Shown here one piece after another: positions 26,340-34,477 of a stretch of DNA of 64,000 bases. A program made the translations under genes and the position numbers. The stretch is from Flavihumibacter petaseus NBRC 106054 (GTDB taxonomy: Bacteria; Bacteroidota; Bacteroidia; Chitinophagales; Chitinophagaceae), in assembly GCF_000974785.1 (NCBI RefSeq), contig NZ_BBWV01000001.1, positions 1,302,001-1,366,000 of the forward strand. The letters run 5' to 3'. Every line of letters begins with the position of its first letter. Within the stretch, counting starts at the first letter, position 1. The notes beneath the pieces were generated by a model. It saw nothing but the letters and a program-made list of their open reading frames with translations. It did not search any database and was not told the origin of the DNA.

Positions 26340-27854
26340 ATGGCACTTTCCGAGCAAGAGATCATCCGCAGAGAGAAACTTCAGCATCTCCAGACAATGG
26401 GCATTGACCCATTCCCCGCCCCGTTATTTCCGGTTAACCAGTATGCAGCAGCTATACGGGAAAAGTATAAGGGGGAGGAAAATAAAGCTGAGTTTGCGGA
26501 TGTGGTGCTTGCCGGTCGCGTGATGAGTATCCGTGATATGGGCAAGGCCAGCTTTGCCGTGTTGCAGGACAGCAGCGGCCGGATCCAGATCTATGTACGC
26601 CGGGACGATATTTGTCCGGGTGAAGACAAAAGCCTGTACGATGAGGTCTGGAAAAAGACTGACCTTGGGGACATTATCGGCATCCGCGGATATGTATTCA
26701 CCACAAAAACCGGTGAAACATCCGTTCATGTTACCGAACTCACCCTGCTGACAAAAAGCCTCAAACCGCTTCCGGTGGTTAAAACCGCAGGTGAGCAGAC
26801 CTTTGACGAGGTTTCCGATCCGGAATTCAAATACCGCCAGCGTTATGCTGACCTGGTGATCAATCCCCAGGTGAAAGAGACTTTTGTAAAGCGGTCAAAA
26901 ATGATCAACACGATCCGCGATTTCCTGAATGACCAGGGCGCGCTGGAAGTGGATACACCTGTTTTGCAGGCGATCCCGGGAGGCGCTGCAGCAAGGCCTT
27001 TCATCACCCATCACAACGCCCTGGATGTGCCTTTCTACCTCCGCATCGCCAATGAACTATACCTGAAACGCTGTATTGTAGGCGGCTTCGACTGGGTATA
27101 TGAATTCAGCCGCAACTTTCGGAATGAGGGCATGGACCGTACCCATAACCCGGAGTTCACCATCCTGGAATGGTATACTGCCTACAAGGACTATTTCTGG
27201 ATGATGGAAACGACTGAGCAATTGCTGGAGCGCATAGCTATCGCCCTGCATGGCACTACTGATGTTCCGGTAGGCGACAAAACAATCAGTTTCAGGGCAC
27301 CCTTCCGCCGTATCAGTATTTTTGACGCGATCAAAGAAAATACGGGTATCGATATCTCGGATAAAGATGAAGCCGGACTGCGGGATGTCTGCAAAACGCT
27401 GAATATTGACGTAGCGCCCAATATCGGGAAGGGCAAGCTGATCGATGAGATCTTCGGATCAACCAGTGAAGCCAGCTATATCCAGCCAACCTTTATCATC
27501 GATTATCCCGTGGAAATGAGCCCGCTGACCAAGAAGCACCGCACCAAAGCGGGTCTCGTGGAGCGTTTTGAGCTCATGATCAACGGAAAGGAGATCGCCA
27601 ATGCCTATTCTGAACTCAATGATCCTGTGGATCAGCGGGAACGTTTTGAAGAACAGGTCAAACTGATGGAAAGGGGTGATGATGAGGCTATGTTCATCGA
27701 CCAGGATTTTCTCCGGGCGCTGGAATACGGTATGCCCCCTACAGCTGGCATCGGTATCGGAATCGACCGTCTTTGCATGTTGCTGACCAACCAGCCTTCC
27801 ATCCAGGATGTGCTGTTGTTCCCGCAGATGCGTCCCGAGCAGTTCGACAATTAA
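26340..27854 (+). CDS. lysS: Lysyl-tRNA synthetase (class II)
   Basis: This 504-residue class II aminoacyl-tRNA synthetase charges tRNA-Lys. The N-terminal OB-fold anticodon domain is seen in VVLAGRVMSIRDMGKASF. Motif 2 is FRNEGMDRTHNPEF and motif 3 is GIGIGIDRLCMLLTN. The length and ending (LLFPQMRPEQ) match the usual bacterial enzyme. The stop lies 6 bases from the convergent short-chain dehydrogenase gene. There is no extra C-terminal domain, although some Bacteroidota LysS proteins carry one. Confidence 0.97.
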   Translation: MALSEQEIIRREKLQHLQTMGIDPFPAPLFPVNQYAAAIREKYKGEENKAEFADVVLAGRVMSIRDMGKASFAVLQDSSGRIQIYVRRDDICPGEDKSLYDEVWKKTDLGDIIGIRGYVFTTKTGETSVHVTELTLLTKSLKPLPVVKTAGEQTFDEVSDPEFKYRQRYADLVINPQVKETFVKRSKMINTIRDFLNDQGALEVDTPVLQAIPGGAAARPFITHHNALDVPFYLRIANELYLKRCIVGGFDWVYEFSRNFRNEGMDRTHNPEFTILEWYTAYKDYFWMMETTEQLLERIAIALHGTTDVPVGDKTISFRAPFRRISIFDAIKENTGIDISDKDEAGLRDVCKTLNIDVAPNIGKGKLIDEIFGSTSEASYIQPTFIIDYPVEMSPLTKKHRTKAGLVERFELMINGKEIANAYSELNDPVDQRERFEEQVKLMERGDDEAMFIDQDFLRALEYGMPPTAGIGIGIDRLCMLLTNQPSIQDVLLFPQMRPEQFDN

Positions 27855-27860
27855 GCGCGT

Positions 27861-28682
27861 TTACACGAAAAGGTCGTTCATCAGTTTCTGGGTGGGGTTT
27901 ACTGCATATTTGGTAAAGTCCTCCACGCCGGCCGCTTTCAGCACCTCTTCGTCTATGAAGAAGTTGCCCGTGCATTCGAAGGAAGGGCGCTGAAGGATCA
28001 GGAAAGCCGCATCGGCAACGATCTCCGGCGTCCGGCTGCGCTGTACCAGGAAATCCCCTCCCAGCAGGTTTTCGACGGCAGCGGTGGCGATCGTGGTGCG
28101 GGGCCACAGGGCGTTGGCCGCTATGCGTGATGGCCGCAGTTCTTCAGCCAGGCCAAAAACAACCATGCTCATCCCATATTTGCTCATCGTATAGGCCAGG
28201 TGGGGAGCGAACCAGCGGGGATCCATATTCAGTGGTGGGGAAAGATTGAGGATATGGGGATTCAGGGCATCTTTCAGATAAGGAATGCAGGCTTTGGAAA
28301 CCAGGAATGTGCCCCTTACATTAATGCCGTTCATCAGGTCGAACCGTTTGGCTTCGGTCTGTTCCGTTGCCGTGAGGCTGATCGCGCTGGCATTGTTAAT
28401 CAGGATGTCGATTCCGCCGAGCGCATCAGCTGCGGCTTTCACGCCATTCTGAATACTGTCTTCATACCGGATATCCACCTGGAGCGGAACGACTTTTGGG
28501 GCGCCGGCTTTGCGGATCTCCTCCGCGGCCGTATAAATAGTGCCTTCAAGCCGGGGATGCGGTTCAACGGTTTTTGCGGCTATTGCAATATTGGCGCCGG
28601 CTTGCGCCAAACGGAGTGCAATCGCTTTTCCAATACCGCGGCTTCCGCCAGTGATCAATACATTTTTGTTCTCAAATGGCAT
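27861..28682 (-). CDS. SDR family oxidoreductase (HSDL2-like)
   Basis: This 273-residue short-chain dehydrogenase has the coenzyme motif TGGSRGIGKAIA, the NNASAI element, Ser in LNLSPPLN and the catalytic YTMSK. The longer variable part (AKTVEPHPRLEGTIYTAAEE) is typical of the HSDL2-like subgroup, whose substrates are poorly known but include hydroxysteroid-like or fatty acyl compounds. It is a single gene, convergent with lysS. A perfect 16-base palindrome lies 50 bases upstream of its ATG, near a partial -7 element (TATCTTTC at 28708-28701), and may be its operator. Confidence 0.88.
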   Translation of the reverse strand: MPFENKNVLITGGSRGIGKAIALRLAQAGANIAIAAKTVEPHPRLEGTIYTAAEEIRKAGAPKVVPLQVDIRYEDSIQNGVKAAADALGGIDILINNASAISLTATEQTEAKRFDLMNGINVRGTFLVSKACIPYLKDALNPHILNLSPPLNMDPRWFAPHLAYTMSKYGMSMVVFGLAEELRPSRIAANALWPRTTIATAAVENLLGGDFLVQRSRTPEIVADAAFLILQRPSFECTGNFFIDEEVLKAAGVEDFTKYAVNPTQKLMNDLFV

Positions 28683-28731
28683 TGTGGGTCGGGTTTAAGG
28701 GAAAGATAATAGCATTCTTCGATATAGGAGC

Positions 28732-28747
28732 CTCGTAAATTTACGAG
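28732..28747. promoter_or_regulatory. Perfect 16-base palindrome, candidate operator
   Basis: CTCGTAAATTTACGAG is fully self-complementary. It lies 50 bases upstream of the SDR gene start and about 24 bases upstream of its partial -7 box, over the expected -33 region, and about 45 bases upstream of the promoter at 28792-28822 on the other strand. The position fits a binding site for a dimeric repressor controlling one or both units. No regulator gene is adjacent. Confidence 0.5.
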
Positions 28748-28791
28748 ACCGTCCGTAATTCATGAAGCACGCAGATTCAGCAATAGTGCTC

Positions 28792-28822
28792 TTGCGAACC
28801 AGGGGGGTGGTTTATACTTTTG
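28792..28822 (+). promoter_or_regulatory. Promoter of a short intergenic transcription unit
   Basis: TTG (28792-28794), a 20-base spacer and TACTTTTG (28815-28822) match the Bacteroidota promoter consensus at both boxes. The unit would start at about 28826 and run to the hairpin at 29097-29124. Confidence 0.6.
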
Positions 28823-28824
28823 TT

Positions 28825-29096
28825 ATGTCAGTTGATCACGACGATATCCAAGATCCTAAGAAAAATCAGCATCCAAAATCCTTAAGACCAAATCCAGATC
28901 CAGAAAGACCAAGCCAATTCCTAAGAAAGACCAGAACGATCCAATTATCCAAAATCCAAGTTTTCGAAATCCAGATCCAAAAGAAAAACGAGTTTAGAAT
29001 CCAGTATCATCCAATCCAAGATCCTGAAAAAGACCTGAAAATTTGTACCTATTGATGACCTAGTCCAAGTTAGTTCTGAACCGTACAAAAAAATTG
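28825..29096 (+). ncRNA. AATCCA-rich low-complexity stretch, putative short transcript (no recognised gene)
   Basis: The stretch consists of degenerate repeats of ATCCAAGATCC/AATCCA-type words, with more than ten ATCC copies, rich in A and C on this strand. An open frame of 76 codons starts at ATG 28825, two bases after the -7 box, but the repeat words fall in different frames (giving IQDP, HPKS and NPDPER). The repetition is thus at the DNA or RNA level, not the protein level, and I do not call a protein with confidence. The promoter before it and the hairpin after it suggest a transcript of about 300 bases. It resembles no RNA family I can name; a decayed simple repeat is the alternative. 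Confidence 0.35.
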
Positions 29097-29124
29097 AAAT
29101 CCCGGTGTTCCAGCACCGGGATTT
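29097..29124. terminator. Strong hairpin terminator
   Basis: An 11-base perfect stem (AAATCCCGGTG at 29097-29107 with CACCGGGATTT at 29114-29124) closes a six-base loop (TTCCAG). It is followed by TGCTGTTT, and A-rich sequence precedes it, so it could work in both directions. It lies downstream of the AATCCA-rich stretch. On the minus strand, the nearest gene ending (aldehyde dehydrogenase stop at 29266) is about 140 bases away. Confidence 0.75.
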
Positions 29125-29125
29125 T

Positions 29126-29172
29126 GCTGTTTAGGAGTTTAAAAGTTTAGTTGTTTAGAAGTTGGGACCCGG
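29126..29172 (+). repeat. TTTAG-type low-complexity repeat, copy 2
   Basis: GTTTAGGAGTTTAAAAG then TTTAGTTGTTTAGAAGTTGG and GACCCGG resemble the stretch at 18306-18371 in words and order. It lies directly after the hairpin. The remaining spacer up to 29265 shows nothing I can name. Confidence 0.55.
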
Positions 29173-29265
29173 TAACCCGTACCCCATCCAGGCTGAATTT
29201 TATGAGCCGGTCAGAATCAGAAGTCTCCAAAGATTATTTTCAGTACATAACCTATTCACAACCAG

Positions 29266-30633
29266 TCACCTTTCAGGGCCGAGCGCCACTGTTTTCACGT
29301 TTACAAATTCGTGGATTCCTGATTTGCCGAGTTCCCGGCCATAACCTGACTTCTTAATTCCGCCGAAGGGCAGGCGCGGGTCAGATTTTACCAGGGAATT
29401 GATGAATACTGCCCCGCTTTGGATCTTTCCGGCCAGTGCCAGGCCTTTTTCTTCGTCCCGCGTCCAGATACTGGCGGCGAGTCCGTAAGTGGAGGCATTA
29501 GCCAGTTTCACGGCCTCCTCCTCGTCTGCCGCCCGGGTCAGGACGGCCAGCGGACCAAAGGTCTCTTCATCGAAGGCAGGCATACCAGGTACGGCATCGA
29601 GCAATAATCCCGGTTTGATGCGGCAGCCAGTCACCTCCCCGCCCCTTACCAGCCTTGCCCCCCGCTGCACGGAAGCCTGCCATTGCCGTCGCAGGTTTTC
29701 CGCGAGATCCGGCCTTGCGACCGGAGCGGTGGTCGTCAGCGGATCCCTGGGATCACCCGTCCTCAGGTTGTCCATCCCAGCCTGTAGCGCTTCCAGGAAT
29801 GCCTGGTACACCTGGGCGATCACTATGAACCGCTTGGCACCGATGCAGGATTGTCCCGCATTCAGAAAGCGCGATTGAATGGCCGTCGCCACTGCCTGGC
29901 TGATATCGGCATCCGCGAGTACGATCAGCGGATCGGAACCGCCCAGTTCAAGCACGGTCTTTTTAATCTGGCTTCCGGCCAGTGCCGCCAGGGACGCACC
30001 CGCCCTTTCACTGCCGGTCAGGGTGGCCGCCTGTACGATACCGGATTCCATGACCATTTGCAGTAGGGGTATGTCAATTATCAGGCTCTGGAATACGCCT
30101 TCCGGAGCCCCGGCTTTCTGGAATAATGCAGCTATCGCGAGGGAACAGCCACTGACGTTCGGCGCATGCTTCAGCAGGGTAACGTTTCCGGCCATCAGGG
30201 TGGGTGCTGCATAGCGGAATACCTGCCAGAATGGAAAATTCCAGGGCATGATCCCCAGCACCGCACCAACAGGTTCATACCTTACCAGGCTTTTCCGGTA
30301 ACCGGCTTCAATGATTTCGGGCTGCAAGAAAGTTTCTGCATTATCGGCATAGTAGTCACAAACCCAAGCGCTCTTTTCCACTTCCCCCCGGGCTTCGCCA
30401 ATGATCTTGCCCATTTCCATCGTGATGAGTTCCGCATAGGTGTCCTTATCCTCCCGCAGCAAACGGGCAACTTCCCGGAGCACCCTGCCCCTTTCCGCAA
30501 ACCCCGATGATGACCATTCCGGATATGCCCACTGTGCCTGTGATAATGCCAGTGAGACCTGGTTTGAACTCATTAACGGATACACTGCAACCGGGTCACC
30601 CGTATATGGATGGATGGAGGTAAAATGTTCCAT
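29266..30633 (-). CDS. Aldehyde dehydrogenase family protein (succinate-semialdehyde dehydrogenase-like)
   Basis: This 455-residue NAD(P)-dependent aldehyde dehydrogenase has the cofactor-site IMPWNFPFWQVFR, the catalytic Glu in VLELGGSDPLIV and the nucleophilic Cys in NAGQSCIGAKRF. The PFGGIKKSGYGRELG ending is typical. The closest named subgroup is succinate-semialdehyde dehydrogenase, but many members act on other aldehydes. It starts 9 bases after the aldo/keto reductase stop, so the pair could process the same aldehydes, one by oxidation and one by reduction. Confidence 0.88.
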   Translation of the reverse strand: MEHFTSIHPYTGDPVAVYPLMSSNQVSLALSQAQWAYPEWSSSGFAERGRVLREVARLLREDKDTYAELITMEMGKIIGEARGEVEKSAWVCDYYADNAETFLQPEIIEAGYRKSLVRYEPVGAVLGIMPWNFPFWQVFRYAAPTLMAGNVTLLKHAPNVSGCSLAIAALFQKAGAPEGVFQSLIIDIPLLQMVMESGIVQAATLTGSERAGASLAALAGSQIKKTVLELGGSDPLIVLADADISQAVATAIQSRFLNAGQSCIGAKRFIVIAQVYQAFLEALQAGMDNLRTGDPRDPLTTTAPVARPDLAENLRRQWQASVQRGARLVRGGEVTGCRIKPGLLLDAVPGMPAFDEETFGPLAVLTRAADEEEAVKLANASTYGLAASIWTRDEEKGLALAGKIQSGAVFINSLVKSDPRLPFGGIKKSGYGRELGKSGIHEFVNVKTVALGPER

Positions 30634-30642
30634 AACGATGGT

Positions 30643-31629
30643 TTAAGCCAGGTTCATTTCCGGCTTGTTCGTTAGAATATTTTCAATCTGCTGTTTCCAG
30701 TCGTCGGTCAGTTTTGGCAGTACGGAAAGGGCCTCAAGATTCTGGATCAGCTGCTCTTTTCTGGTGGCGCCCAAAATTGCCGTGGTGGTATTGGGATTGC
30801 TGATGGTCCAGGCTATTGCCAGCGACGGTAAGGCGACGCCCATGTTGTCGGCAAGTGTTTTCAGTTTCCGGAGTTTGCCGATCTTTTCCTCCTGCAGCCA
30901 GCGGTCGCGCAGCCAGCCGTATTCATCCATGCTAAGGCGGGACCCTTCCGGCAATCCATTCAGGTATTTGCCTGTCAGAAATCCCGCAGCGAGCGGACTC
31001 CAGATAGTAGTACCCAATCCCACATTGCGGAAAACAGGCAGGTAATCCATTTCCATCTTGTACCGTTCGAACATGTTGTATTGCGGTTGTTCCACCACCG
31101 GGCCAATGAGGTTGTATTGCTGGGCGACCCGGTGCGCTTCCATGATCTCGGCAGCGCTCCACATGCTGGTACCCCAATACAGTACTTTACCCTGGGCGAT
31201 GAGATGATGCATGGTCCATACGACTTCTTCTATGGGTACTGAGGGGTCGGGCCGATGGCAGAAATATATATCCAGGTAATCGGTCTGCAGGCGGCCCAGG
31301 GCTTCGTGGCAGGCTTCAACGATATGTTTGCGGCTGAGGCCATGCTGGTTCGGCCGGTTGTTCTCACGGGAACCAAAGAAAACTTTTGAAGACAAAACAT
31401 AGCAACTGCGTTCCCAGTTTTTTCCTTTCAGCACGCGTCCCATCATCCTTTCACTTTCTCCGCGGGCATAGCCTTCGGCATTGTCAAAGAAATTGATGCC
31501 GTTATCGTAAGCCACGCCCATCAGTTCATCAGCTGTATTGTCGTGGATCTGCTGGTGAAAACTGACCCAGCTGCCAAAACTCAGCACACTTAATTGCAGG
31601 CCGGAGCGGCCCATGCGGCGATATTCCAT
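30643..31629 (-). CDS. Aldo/keto reductase (voltage-gated K+ channel beta-subunit-like subgroup)
   Basis: This 328-residue TIM-barrel NADPH oxidoreductase has the catalytic tetrad visible as Asp and Tyr in FFDNAEGYARGES, Lys in VLSSKVFFG and His in IYFCHRPDP. The sequence FERYKMEMDYLPVF and the cofactor loop ILGATRKEQL identify the Kv-beta/YghZ-like subgroup, which reduces aldehydes such as methylglyoxal. The gene is 12 bases downstream of lptC and 9 bases upstream of the aldehyde dehydrogenase gene. Confidence 0.9.
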   Translation of the reverse strand: MEYRRMGRSGLQLSVLSFGSWVSFHQQIHDNTADELMGVAYDNGINFFDNAEGYARGESERMMGRVLKGKNWERSCYVLSSKVFFGSRENNRPNQHGLSRKHIVEACHEALGRLQTDYLDIYFCHRPDPSVPIEEVVWTMHHLIAQGKVLYWGTSMWSAAEIMEAHRVAQQYNLIGPVVEQPQYNMFERYKMEMDYLPVFRNVGLGTTIWSPLAAGFLTGKYLNGLPEGSRLSMDEYGWLRDRWLQEEKIGKLRKLKTLADNMGVALPSLAIAWTISNPNTTTAILGATRKEQLIQNLEALSVLPKLTDDWKQQIENILTNKPEMNLA

Positions 31630-31641
31630 ATGTAGCTTTTT

Positions 31642-32421
31642 TTATTCTTCTACGTGCGTGGGTACGGGTCGTGGTGCGGGGCGGTTTAGCGGTCGCAGGG
31701 GTGGTCGTTTTCCGTCGGGCAACAGGGTTGGCGGGGTAAATCCTCTCCGCCTGGGGGTATCGGCCCGGGGTGGCGGCGTGGCACCGGGTTTTATTTCAGC
31801 AGCCGTTCCGGCAGCTGCTTCCCGCGCATGGGAAAGCGAATCGCGTTTGGTGGAGTCAATGGGCGTGGATTCCACTGGGAATCCGCCTTTCGGCACCAGC
31901 ACCGTTCCATTGATTTTGTCCAGCACGTACCAGTTGAAGGATTGGTCCGCCTCCAGGCCTTCACCGAAGATTATTTTGTCCGGCTGATGGATTTGTACTG
32001 GCTTGTCTGTGTAAAATTTTTCCGAGTTCTGGTCCCACCACAATTCCTTGCACTTCAAAGTGTCTTTCTTCAAATTGAATACCATCACGCTGTCGCGGAG
32101 GAACACGCGGCGTTCATTTTCCCGGTATCGTCCGTATTTGGCATTCAGCTGGCTTTCAATCACGAGGCTGTCGTTGTAAAAATCGACGTGCAGCGATTTG
32201 GGAAATTCGAGGTAAGGGGAGTCTGTCTGATAGCGGTTCATGACGGGCGCGGTAAGCCGCGCTTTCATTTTGCCGCCCTGGCTCAGGTAGCTTTCCACCT
32301 GTTTGGCTTCTTCCACGGCGACTTTTTTCCCGGTCAGCTCCCGGATCTCCTCGTAGGTGTTTTCACAACCCGCTGCTAATACGAGCAATAAAAGGAAAAT
32401 ATAACGGTAGCCGTTAGTCAT
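31642..32421 (-). CDS. lptC: LPS export protein LptC with proline-rich tail
   Basis: This lipoprotein (signal with LAAGC lipobox) has the LptC/OstA-like beta-jellyroll to about residue 175, including the ARLTAPVMNRYQ and KDTLKCKELWWDQ elements common in Bacteroidota LptC. It would bridge LPS from LptB2FG to the periplasmic chain. The start is ATG 32421 (259 residues), inside ATGACTAA, which overlaps the upstream gene's stop by 8 bases. The last 75 residues form an unusual Pro- and Arg-rich tail (TPPPRADTPRRRGF, RPLNRPAPRPVP) not needed for the core fold. Confidence 0.87.
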   Translation of the reverse strand: MTNGYRYIFLLLLVLAAGCENTYEEIRELTGKKVAVEEAKQVESYLSQGGKMKARLTAPVMNRYQTDSPYLEFPKSLHVDFYNDSLVIESQLNAKYGRYRENERRVFLRDSVMVFNLKKDTLKCKELWWDQNSEKFYTDKPVQIHQPDKIIFGEGLEADQSFNWYVLDKINGTVLVPKGGFPVESTPIDSTKRDSLSHAREAAAGTAAEIKPGATPPPRADTPRRRGFTPPTLLPDGKRPPLRPLNRPAPRPVPTHVEE

Positions 32422-33775
32422 ATTTCTTTTTGACAAACCAAAGATCGCTCAGGGTGAATCCCAGAGAGAGCCGGAACTGATTCTCCTGCAATTTAGTGGT
32501 ATTGTCGCCCCTTCTGCCATATTCGAGGGCAAGGTTGATATTGGTGTACTGGTTGCTGAAACGGTTGGGGCGAACCGGGAATCCGAATCCGAGGCTGCCA
32601 GCCCATTCGTTGATGGTTTTTCCGTTGAGGCTGATGTAGTCCGGGCCGTAATTGAAGCCGAAGCGGTAGGATACGCGACCCCAGTAGTTGGTTCCGAATG
32701 CGTTCGGTACAAACTGTCCGCCGGCTTTGATCTTCCAGTTGGAAGCTACGCTGTCCTTCTCACCGAAGAAACGGTAATCGTCCCAATTGGTCTGCTGGAA
32801 ATCCACACCAAACAGCCATTTGTCCTGACGCTCGAGGGTGAAACCAACGCCGTACGAGGCGGGGAAGGTAACCTTACCGGATTGGTCCACATTGGAATAG
32901 ACCGTATCTACAGGGATCACGACGTTGGCAGCGTCAAACACAAAGGTTTCGGCAACCTGGTCGCGGTGGGCGTTAAAATCATTTTTGATGGTGCCGGTAG
33001 CACCCAGCACCAGGCGCATGTTGGAATTAAGCCTGATGGAGTATTGCAGGCCACCCTGTACAAACAAGCCACCAAAATTGGACTTGCTTTCAAAGTTGCC
33101 TTTGTAATAAAAAACAGAATCGTTGAGCATTTCCTTCCGGGTAGTCAGGTCTTTTGACCCGAAATAATACCCGCCCTGCACACCGATACTAAGATTTTTG
33201 AAAGCCTTTGCAAGGCCCATATATGCCTGGTAAGATCCGCCATTGCCCTGGTAGCTGGTGAGTACGGAATCTATCGGGTTTCCGGTTTCAGGATTATGGG
33301 CGCGTTCCACTTCCAGCACCTGGTAGTTGACCCGGCTGATCGGACGCAGGCCCAGTACCATAGCGATGTTTCTTTTCCGGCTCAGGGGTATGCCGAGCTG
33401 TACGTAGGAAATATTCGCGTAGGAGGCTTTGTAGTTGGCAATGTCGTTCTGCTGTTTGAGCACCTGGTTCTGGAGTTCCAGGCCGATATCGAAAGAAGTG
33501 ATCTTCAGTTTCGCGTAGGAAGCGGGATTGAGGAAGTTGAGTGTCTGGGAATGCGGATAGATCATTTTGAAATCATACCGCGGGTCGTAATCCACGTATC
33601 CGATACCGAAACCACCCATACCGCGGGTAGCGATCGGGGTACTGGAAACCATATTTCCCCAGCCATAACGGGAATAGGGTGAGTTCTCCTGCGCTGCGGC
33701 ACTAATAACAGAAACAGTTAATATGAGAAGTAGCAGAGAAGTTTTTGGTCGCTTAGTTGCACGCACTGATCGCAT
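32414..33775 (-). CDS. Outer-membrane beta-barrel protein of a conserved coaX-lptC neighbourhood
   Basis: The 453-residue protein has a signal peptide (ending SAAAQ) and then ENSPYSRYGWGN, followed by many amphipathic strands and the ending RLSLGFTLSDLWFVKKKYD with a terminal aromatic/charged pattern. It resembles the FadL/PorV-type barrel set annotated as outer-membrane protein in Bacteroidota. The genes coaX, this barrel and lptC appear in this order in many members of the phylum as far as I recall. It overlaps coaX by 23 bases and lptC by 8, so it is translationally linked to both. Its transport substrate is unknown. Confidence 0.8.
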   Translation of the reverse strand: MRSVRATKRPKTSLLLLILTVSVISAAAQENSPYSRYGWGNMVSSTPIATRGMGGFGIGYVDYDPRYDFKMIYPHSQTLNFLNPASYAKLKITSFDIGLELQNQVLKQQNDIANYKASYANISYVQLGIPLSRKRNIAMVLGLRPISRVNYQVLEVERAHNPETGNPIDSVLTSYQGNGGSYQAYMGLAKAFKNLSIGVQGGYYFGSKDLTTRKEMLNDSVFYYKGNFESKSNFGGLFVQGGLQYSIRLNSNMRLVLGATGTIKNDFNAHRDQVAETFVFDAANVVIPVDTVYSNVDQSGKVTFPASYGVGFTLERQDKWLFGVDFQQTNWDDYRFFGEKDSVASNWKIKAGGQFVPNAFGTNYWGRVSYRFGFNYGPDYISLNGKTINEWAGSLGFGFPVRPNRFSNQYTNINLALEYGRRGDNTTKLQENQFRLSLGFTLSDLWFVKKKYD

Positions 33776-34475
33776 AGAGTCCTTTAAATATTAAATCTTG
33801 GTCGGCAAATATCCTGTTTTTCAGGTGAGGCACAAAATAGGCAGAATTACCCCCGGTTAACACCACGTTAAAGTTCCCGTATCTTTCCGCATAGGCATCA
33901 ATGAAACCGTCAATTTCTTTGGCCATTCCGAGGATCACCCCGCTGGTGATATTGGTCACGGTATCGTAGCCGATGAGGGGGAAATTCCAGTCTTCGTCCA
34001 CCAGGGGCAGTTTGGCGGTATAGTCTTTCAGGCTCCGGAAACGCATATCCATGCCGGGGGAAATACCGCCGCCCAGGAATTCGTGGCGGCTGTTCACGAA
34101 GTTGTAGGTAATACAGGTACCCAGGGCGATGGCCAGGTTGTTTTTTCCGGGGAAAAGGTCTACCACAGCGGCGCAAAGGGCAAGCCTGTCGGCACCGATT
34201 GTGGCGGGTTTGCCTACCGGCGTTGTGAACGGCAGTTTTGATTTATGGGAAAGCAGGTGAAACCTGGTGTTTTGTTCCAGCAGGCCGATCATTGCGGGGT
34301 CATGGTTGATCACGGAAGAAAGGATGGTACGGTCGGGCTGCAGCTGTTCCAGCAGGGCCTTTACGGAAGTGACGCTGGTATCGGGCAGTACGCCGGTGGT
34401 TTCCAGCCTGTTGTCGTCAAAGAATGCAAATTTCTGGCGGGTGTTTCCAAAATCAAGGCAAAGGGTCGTGGCCAT
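33753..34475 (-). CDS. coaX: Type III pantothenate kinase
   Basis: This 240-residue ASKHA-fold kinase phosphorylates pantothenate, the first step of coenzyme A synthesis. Motifs are CLDFGNTRQKF (phosphate-1 site), TIGADRLALCAAV (pantothenate/dimer site) and ALGTCITYNF (phosphate-2 region) with VLTGGNSAYF. It begins 2 bases after the LON-like gene stop and overlaps the outer-membrane protein gene by 23 bases. It needs no feedback control by CoA, as known for this type. Confidence 0.93.
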   Translation of the reverse strand: MATTLCLDFGNTRQKFAFFDDNRLETTGVLPDTSVTSVKALLEQLQPDRTILSSVINHDPAMIGLLEQNTRFHLLSHKSKLPFTTPVGKPATIGADRLALCAAVVDLFPGKNNLAIALGTCITYNFVNSRHEFLGGGISPGMDMRFRSLKDYTAKLPLVDEDWNFPLIGYDTVTNITSGVILGMAKEIDGFIDAYAERYGNFNVVLTGGNSAYFVPHLKNRIFADQDLIFKGLYAISACN

Positions 34476-34477
34476 GC

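Noticed and set aside
28825-29055. A 76-residue protein with IQDP repeats
   Set aside because: The DNA repeat words occur in different frames, so amino acid repetition is not kept; I list the stretch as a possible RNA or simple repeat instead.
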